Source: Chloroflexota bacterium
Lineage (GTDB): Bacteria; Chloroflexota; Limnocylindria; Limnocylindrales; CSP1-4
DNA: 61,897 nt
NCBI GenBank assembly: GCA_021786385.1
Contig: JAJYNJ010000062.1
Location: 1-61,897, forward strand
Reading direction: 5' to 3'
The position numbers and the translations under genes are program-made. Each line of letters begins with the position of its first letter. The first letter of the stretch is position 1. Below, piece by piece: positions 60,477 to 61,897 of the stretch. The notes under the pieces were generated by a model, which saw nothing but the letters and a program-made list of their open reading frames with translations, was not told the DNA's origin and searched no databases.

Positions 60477-60507
60477 CGGCCGACGGGCCCCCCACGGCCG
60501 ACGGGCC
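60477..60507. repeat. 18-bp tandem repeat, two copies
   Basis: CGGCCGACGGGCC is repeated at 60477 and 60495. It lies in the divergent region between two genes. Confidence 0.65.
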
Positions 60508-60583
60508 ACCTGTGGCGGGCAGCGTCCCACGCCATGCCGCCGTCAGCCACGGCTCCCGCGATGCGCTGCACGGTTCGAGCGCG

Positions 60584-60589
60584 TAGGAT
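60584..60589 (+). promoter_or_regulatory. -10 element (TAGGAT), leaderless start
   Basis: TAGGAT ends 6 nt before the ATG at 60596, the tightest spacing seen here. Confidence 0.55.
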
Positions 60590-60595
60590 CCGGCC

Positions 60596-61600
60596 ATGTC
60601 GCGCCTCCGCCTACCGCGCCCGCCTCTCAGTCAGGGCGTTGTCGCCGCCGCCACCGTCATCGTCGTCCTCGTGGTCGCCGTCGGGGTCGCGGTCGCTGTG
60701 TCACCGGCCGGGCACCCTGGGGCACTGCCGACCTCGACCCCCGTCCCGTCCTCACCGTCGGTGGCGCAGCACTCCCCGCTGCCCGGCGCCGTCGACCAAT
60801 CCGCCGGCGGAGTCGGCACGGTAGGAACGGGCGTCGTCAAAGCGATCCCGGCGCCCGGCTGCGCCCCTGCGGCAAGCGCCGCGTCCCCGGCCGTCGCCTG
60901 GCGCAACCTGGGGCTCGTCGAACACGTGCCGGTCCTGATGTACCACCGCGTCGTGCCGCTCTCAGAGGCGGGCGACTCGCTGCGCAGTCTGATCGTCTCC
61001 CCGCAGCTCTTTGCCGCGCAGATGGCCGCCCTCCATGCTGCCCGCTGGCGCTCGATCACGTTCCGCCAGCTCGCGGCCGACTTGGCCGCCGGGCGTAGCG
61101 AGCCGGCGCGCACGCTGGTCATCACCTTTGATGACGGCTACCGCGACGGCTACCGCTACGTCTTCCCCGTCTTCCGACGCTACGGGTTCGTGGGGACCTT
61201 CTTCATCATCACCGGCCGGGTCGGCATGGCGGCGTACTTCACGCCGTCCGAACTCTGCGCGATGACCCGGGCTGGCGACGAGATCGCCAACCACACGGTG
61301 CATCACGTGGGGCTCGGGATCGTCTCGCCGGCGACGGCAGCTACGGAAATTGCGCAGGCAGGCCGCATGATCGCCAAGTGGACCGGCGTCCCGCCGGTCA
61401 CGTTGGCCTATCCGTTCGGTAACTGGAGCCCAACGGTTGTCGGCATCCTGCGGCGCGACGGGTACCGGCTAGCGGCGACGACTGTCCCGGGAGCGCTCGA
61501 GTCGTACGCGGACCGGCTGCTGGTTCCGCGGGTGCGGGTCGGGCCGGCAACGACGCCAGCGGCGCTGGTCGCGACGGTCAGCGGGTACGACGGTCATTAG
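60596..61600 (+). CDS. Membrane-anchored or secreted polysaccharide deacetylase
   Basis: The 334-residue protein has a membrane segment near 15-38 and a Pro/Ser/Thr-rich linker, then a NodB-type deacetylase domain: VPVLMYHRVV near 112, TFDDGYRDGY near 178 (metal Asp-Asp), FIITGRVGMA near 200, NHTVHHVGLG near 228 (His-x3-His metal site) and LAYPFGNW near 268. All metal and catalytic motifs are present. It would act outside the membrane on peptidoglycan or exported glycans. ATG 60596 follows the -10 element by 6 nt. Confidence 0.9.
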   Translation: MSRLRLPRPPLSQGVVAAATVIVVLVVAVGVAVAVSPAGHPGALPTSTPVPSSPSVAQHSPLPGAVDQSAGGVGTVGTGVVKAIPAPGCAPAASAASPAVAWRNLGLVEHVPVLMYHRVVPLSEAGDSLRSLIVSPQLFAAQMAALHAARWRSITFRQLAADLAAGRSEPARTLVITFDDGYRDGYRYVFPVFRRYGFVGTFFIITGRVGMAAYFTPSELCAMTRAGDEIANHTVHHVGLGIVSPATAATEIAQAGRMIAKWTGVPPVTLAYPFGNWSPTVVGILRRDGYRLAATTVPGALESYADRLLVPRVRVGPATTPAALVATVSGYDGH

Positions 61601-61622
61601 GCGGCCTCTCCGCCGCATCGGG

Positions 61623-61634
61623 TAGCGTTAGACC
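61623..61634 (+). promoter_or_regulatory. Putative promoter region (TAGCGT/TAGACC)
   Basis: Two overlapping TANNNT-like hexamers lie 42-53 nt before the ATG at 61676, at the only AT-richer point in this gap. Confidence 0.3.
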
Positions 61635-61675
61635 TGAGCGTCCGCGAGAGAGGGAACCTGATGTGAGGTGTCGCG

Positions 61676-61897
61676 ATGAGCATGCGGTCGGAGTTGGGGG
61701 AAGGGCCCGAGATCGTCGAGCGGCTGCTCGACGGGGCGACGGAACAGGTCGCGGCCGTCGCGCGGGCGGTGCGCGAGCGCACCATCGACATCATGCTGAT
61801 CGCCGCACGAGGCACGTCGGACCACGCCGCGATCTACGCGCAGTATGTGCTCGGCGCCCGCAACCGACTCGCGGTGGCCCTGGCGGCCCCCTCGCTC
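61676..61897 (+). CDS. SIS-domain protein, 3' end missing (window edge)
   Basis: The reading frame starts at ATG 61676 and runs off the window after 74 codons. It reads MSMRSELGEGPEIVERLL near the start and LIAARGTSDHAAIYAQYVLG near residue 43, a typical SIS sugar-phosphate isomerase motif. Such starts belong to GlmS-like or AgaS-like aldose-ketose isomerases and deaminases; no glutaminase domain precedes it. It was found by translating the window end. A substrate cannot be assigned from the visible part. Confidence 0.75.
   Translation, partial: MSMRSELGEGPEIVERLLDGATEQVAAVARAVRERTIDIMLIAARGTSDHAAIYAQYVLGARNRLAVALAAPSL

Overview
The window is a very GC-rich (about 70 % or more by eye) bacterial chromosome segment with tightly packed genes and very high G/C at third codon positions. 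There is no plasmid, phage or CRISPR signature. The gene mix fits a high-GC Chloroflexota bacterium best: an F420-type nitroreductase, guaA, FtsH with an Ala/Pro-rich extracytoplasmic insert, mreBC, a DUF3048 lipoprotein, a ResB-like protein, a PucR-type regulator beside a GSI-alpha-like glutamine synthetase, and many GT4 glycosyltransferases. An actinobacterial lineage is the main alternative. This is inference; no rRNA gene or phylogenetic marker alignment was available.

Layout. 1-7.4 kb: repeat-rich start with a 188-bp tandem duplication, F420-type reductase, guaA, then a run of small zinc-ribbon and membrane proteins ending in a CPBP-type protease. 7.6-13.1 kb: radC, ftsH (minus), mreB and mreC. 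13.1-15.3 kb (minus): an atypical SDR and a UDP-glucose dehydrogenase-like enzyme. 15.5-22.9 kb: a secreted caspase-fold-like protein with FlgD-type Ig domains, two glycosyltransferases, a DUF3048 lipoprotein, and a Fur-family regulator co-transcribed with a membrane transporter behind a Fur-box-like palindrome. 23.1-42.4 kb: the surface-glycan region. It starts with a five-gene operon that encodes the whole route from UDP-GlcNAc to UDP-2,3-diacetamido-2,3-dideoxy-mannuronic acid. This is followed by six GT4 glycosyltransferases, a GNAT-like protein divergent from a NodB-like deacetylase, and a Wzm/Wzt ABC exporter. 42.5-48.1 kb: PrsA-type foldase, mazG, rph, rdgB and a TauE-type permease. 48.3-51.2 kb: cold-shock protein, a small membrane protein, and a glycosyltransferase paired with a six-hairpin glycosidase-like protein. 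51.3-52.0 kb: tRNA-Pro(TGG) and a decayed hipA. 52.2-61.9 kb: Lrp regulator divergent from a PLP trans-sulfuration enzyme, ResB, PucR regulator, glnA, an acyltransferase/enoyl-reductase pair, a polysaccharide deacetylase, and the 5' end of a SIS-domain gene cut by the window edge.

Two themes run through the window. First, transcription: a -10 hexamer of the form TANNNT (TACACT, TAGGAT, TAGACT) lies 6-8 nt before the start codon of at least eight genes on both strands, which predicts leaderless mRNAs. Genes inside operons are instead joined by ATGA or GTGA overlaps. Second, intergenic DNA often holds 2-4 copies of a GC-rich tandem repeat, and the unit differs at each locus (15, 18, 19, 33 and about 63 bp).

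How the genes may work together: the WbpD-E-B-A-I set makes a di-N-acetylated mannuronate donor; UGD and DPM-like enzymes add UDP-glucuronate and polyprenyl-phosphate-mannose. The GT4 array would assemble a glycan that the CBD-less Wzt/Wzm pair exports, and NodB-type deacetylases and the GNAT-like protein could modify it. No initiating polyprenyl-phosphate sugar transferase or ligase is present in the window, so the pathway is incomplete here.
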